45,935 nucleotides of DNA, taken from contig NZ_JIBU02000059.1 of the NCBI RefSeq assembly GCF_000633595.2, positions 1-45,935 on the forward strand, given 5' to 3'. Positions 43,526 through 45,935 of this stretch are shown here, piece by piece. The DNA comes from Clostridium drakei. GTDB lineage: Bacteria > Bacillota > Clostridia > Clostridiales > Clostridiaceae. A program made the translations under genes and the position numbers. Under the pieces are notes generated by a model, which ran no database searches, was not told the origin of the DNA, and was given only the letters and a program-made list of their open reading frames with translations. The first letter of the stretch is position 1; each line of letters begins with the position of its first letter.

Positions 43526-44369
43526 AGAATTAAAATCATATTTTCATTCTTCTGCTTCTTATATTTTTTTATTTGTTTTTTTATTAATATCAGGGATATT
43601 TTTTACGTTATCAAATCTAATGCCTGGAAATGGATATTATACTGATATAGTGTATTCAATGATATTTGTATTTTTATTTCTTGTACCTATTTTAACTATG
43701 AAGATAATTGCAAGTGAAACCCATGAAAAAACAGATCAATTACTATTAACTTCACCATTAAGAATATGGGAAATAGTTGTTGGTAAATTTTTAGCATCTA
43801 CTATAGTTTTTCTTATAGGTGTAATAATAACTTTTATATATCCTTTAATACTAAAAAAATTAGGCTCTTTTCCTGTTGGCGAAACCATTGGTGCATATAT
43901 AGGCTTTGTTCTAGTAGGACTTTGCTTTATTTCAATAGGCATTTTTATTTCAGCTTTAACTGAAAATCAAGTTACTGCTGCAATAGCTACTTTTGGTACC
44001 TTGTTTATAATATGGATACTTGACTGGATAGGCAGCGGATTGCCTACTTCTACTATGTCTGGAGCTATCTTTGCAGAAATTTTAGTTTTAATTATAGCCT
44101 TATTTTTACATTATAATGCTCAAAACATAATTATGAGTGCCTCTACTTTAGTTGTGGGTTCTTTAATAGTTGTTGGAGTTTATATAAAAAATAAAAGTTT
44201 ATACGATGGTTTTATAGTAAAATTTGTTGATTGGTTTTCATTAATAAGACGCTATGAACCTTTTAATATGGGTATGCTCAGTGCAGGCTCAATAGCATAC
44301 TATATATCATTTTGTGTATTTTTCATACTTCTAACTATAAATGTTATTGATAGAAGAAGATGGAGCTAG
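43506..44369 (+). CDS. ABC-2 permease, GldF-like
   Basis: About 287 aa with six TMs. Contains LSKELKSYFHSSASYIFLF at the N-terminus and ASETHEKTDQLLLTSPLRIWEIVVGKFLA, the conserved coupling stretch of this permease group. The longest ORF begins at 43482; the ATG at 43506 has AAAGGAGGT eight bases upstream and is chosen. It overlaps the ATPase gene by 20 bases. Confidence 0.9.
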   Translation: MLQILSKELKSYFHSSASYIFLFVFLLISGIFFTLSNLMPGNGYYTDIVYSMIFVFLFLVPILTMKIIASETHEKTDQLLLTSPLRIWEIVVGKFLASTIVFLIGVIITFIYPLILKKLGSFPVGETIGAYIGFVLVGLCFISIGIFISALTENQVTAAIATFGTLFIIWILDWIGSGLPTSTMSGAIFAEILVLIIALFLHYNAQNIIMSASTLVVGSLIVVGVYIKNKSLYDGFIVKFVDWFSLIRRYEPFNMGMLSAGSIAYYISFCVFFILLTINVIDRRRWS

Positions 44370-44385
44370 GGAGGTGAAATAACAT

Positions 44386-45822
44386 ATGAAAAACATAAAA
44401 AATTTTTTTAATAATAAAAAATCTAAAAAAGGCAGCATAGCCGTGCTAGCATTAGCTTTAGCTTTGGCTATTTTAATAGGAATAAATTTAGGTATTGGAA
44501 AATTAAATTGGAATAAAGATTTAACTAAGAACAAAATGTTTACCTTGTCCGATCAAAGTTATAAAATTTTAGATAACTTGAAGCAAGATGTAACAATATA
44601 TGGATTTTATAAATCCGGTCAGGAAAACTATACTGTAAAAACTATTTTGGATCAATATGCTGCTCACTCAAAACACATTAAAATACTGTATAGAGATCCT
44701 TCAAAATATCCTCAGCTTGCTCAAAAATTTAATAAAGATAATAGTAAAGTTGATGTTGGTTCTATAGTTGTTGAAAATGGATCAAAATTTAAGGTTTTAG
44801 ACCAAAATTCTTTTTTGAATTCCAGTGCCAGTGATACTTCTAATCCATCTGCTTCAACAATTCAATCTCTTGCAGTAGAACAAAACATAACTTCCGGAAT
44901 ACTATATGTTACTTCTGACAAAAGCACTATTGTATATACACTACAAGGTCAAGAGGAAGGTGATGTCTCTTCAGAAATATCGAAACAGTTATCCCTTGAA
45001 AATTATACTGTGCAATCTATTAATTTATCACTTAAAGATGCTAGCATGAAAGAAGATTCAATATTACTTGTAATATCTCCAAAGAGAGATCTGTCTCAGC
45101 CAGAAACAACTACAATAAAAAACTATCTTTCTAAAGGTGGTAAAGCTTTATTTTTAATGGATGTAACTGAAAATGATTTGCCAAACTTTCAATCAGTACT
45201 AAATAGCTATGGTGTATCACTACAGAGAGCTGTTTCAGTTGAAGGTGACAGCAGTTATGTTTCTCAAAATCCTATATATCTTTTGCCTGAACAAAAAAAT
45301 CATGACATTTTGACTTCATTGATCAGTGGCAATTTAAGAGTGCTCATCCCTGGTGCTCAAAGTATACAAATATCCAGTAATAAAAAGAGTTCATTAGCCA
45401 TTGATCCACTGCTTACAACTACCAGCAATTCTTGGGGTAAAACTAATTTGAAGAGTGACACATTGGAAAAGCAATCTGGTGATTTAACAGGTCCTTTTAA
45501 TATAGCTGTAGCTGTAACTGATAAATCCAGCAACCCTAAAGTTAGTGATACAAGATTAGTTGTTGTTGCTAATGCAACCTTTACTAACTCACAGGTAATA
45601 TCTTTAAGTAATAATGCTAACTTGGATTTTCTTATGAATTCAATCAGCTGGGCTCAAGGAAAAAAAGACAGCATATCAGTTAGACCTAAAGCCCTAGACA
45701 ATTATACACTGCAAGTAAGTGCATTAAGCAGATTAACAGCATCAGCTTTTACAGTTGTTATTATACCTGGTCTAATTCTAATAGCAGGAATTGTTGTATG
45801 GGCTAGAAGAAGAAAATTATAA
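44386..45822 (+). CDS. GldG-like ABC-transporter auxiliary protein
   Basis: 478 aa. N-terminal TM (about 16-37), a large extracellular part, and C-terminal TM (about 453-473) ending WARRRKL. Family blocks: NKMFTLSDQSYKILDNLKQD, YRDPSKYPQLAQKF and YTLQGQEEGDV, characteristic of the Gldg/ABC_transp_aux domain. In Bacteroidetes GldFG join gliding/secretion; clostridia do not glide that way, so the substrate is unknown. ATG with GGGAGGTG. The DUF4340 gene that often follows is not visible; a fold-back repeat starts right after the stop. Confidence 0.9.
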   Translation: MKNIKNFFNNKKSKKGSIAVLALALALAILIGINLGIGKLNWNKDLTKNKMFTLSDQSYKILDNLKQDVTIYGFYKSGQENYTVKTILDQYAAHSKHIKILYRDPSKYPQLAQKFNKDNSKVDVGSIVVENGSKFKVLDQNSFLNSSASDTSNPSASTIQSLAVEQNITSGILYVTSDKSTIVYTLQGQEEGDVSSEISKQLSLENYTVQSINLSLKDASMKEDSILLVISPKRDLSQPETTTIKNYLSKGGKALFLMDVTENDLPNFQSVLNSYGVSLQRAVSVEGDSSYVSQNPIYLLPEQKNHDILTSLISGNLRVLIPGAQSIQISSNKKSSLAIDPLLTTTSNSWGKTNLKSDTLEKQSGDLTGPFNIAVAVTDKSSNPKVSDTRLVVVANATFTNSQVISLSNNANLDFLMNSISWAQGKKDSISVRPKALDNYTLQVSALSRLTASAFTVVIIPGLILIAGIVVWARRRKL

Positions 45823-45935
45823 ACATAATGCGACACAAGGATGCAGTGGAAGTTTGGATTTTAACTTTTAGTCCCTGATATATGCTAAGTGTGTCATCAC
45901 GGCTAAATGTTTTAATTATTCTAAAGCTCGAAATT
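45823..45935 (+). repeat. Left end of fold-back repeat, copy 3 (cut by window end)
   Basis: 45827-45889 closely matches 32214-32272 and neighbours: ATGCGAC, ATGCAGT, GAAGTTTGGATTTTAACTTT and TGATATATGCT. After 45890 it diverges from copy 2, though AAAGCTCGAAATT could correspond to the inner stem start. Same orientation as copies 1 and 2. Confidence 0.75.

Overview
The window is low-GC, Firmicutes-type DNA. AT-rich intergenic regions, strong GGAGG-type ribosome binding sites, GTG/TTG starts, an Ile-type T-box leader and the protein families all point to the genus Clostridium (sensu stricto). The species cannot be fixed from the sequence alone. No rRNA, tRNA, CRISPR array, intact IS or phage gene is visible. 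The gene content is chromosomal: signalling, transport and amino-acid synthesis.

Layout. 1-83: right end of a long fold-back repeat. 123-3715 (minus): four genes matching the SiaABCD partner-switch/c-di-GMP module of Pseudomonas, in the order B-C-A-D. 3999-5440 (minus): a LemA/TPM-domain envelope pair. 5573-10714 (minus): response regulator, histidine kinase, ABC ATPase and FtsX-type permease, a cell-envelope stress or peptide-response module. 10878-15053 (minus): a 1391-residue protein built of two fused DUF445 units, with related repeats on both sides. 15405-17495 (plus): secreted M1-type metallopeptidase. 17545-19008 (minus): 14-TM MFS drug exporter. 19286-21292 (minus): chemoreceptor with an amino-acid-type dCache domain. 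21383-25335 (minus): pstS-C-A-B phosphate transporter plus a HAD-like gene where phoU often sits. 25581-25739 (minus): small zinc-ribbon protein. 25994-30801: heterodimeric ABC drug exporter with a divergent MarR regulator. 31019-32167 (plus): Fe-S FrhB-type oxidoreductase. 32204-32543: complete copy of the fold-back repeat. 32565-36903 (minus): ilvB, ilvC and a PLP aminotransferase behind a T-box whose specifier reads AUC (Ile). 37432-38379 (minus): AEC-family permease. 38856-40761 (plus): NatAB-like ABC-2 exporter. 40766-42243 (minus): TrmO-like gene, a 36-codon ORF and the eroded remains of a metal-related gene set (FmdE, DUF364 and substrate-binding-protein fragments). 42557-45822 (plus): three-gene Gld-type ABC system. 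45823 onward: left end of another fold-back repeat.

Main points of interest: the SiaABCD-like module, the giant tandem DUF445 protein, three dispersed repeat families (one a fold-back of about 330 bp with three same-orientation copies, two of them cut by the window edges), the isoleucine T-box that assigns a role to a generic aminotransferase, and the decayed metal-gene scar. Several starts are moved from the longest ORF to a start with a proper ribosome binding site, as noted per entry. Homology statements rest on recognised motifs and family memory, not on searches.
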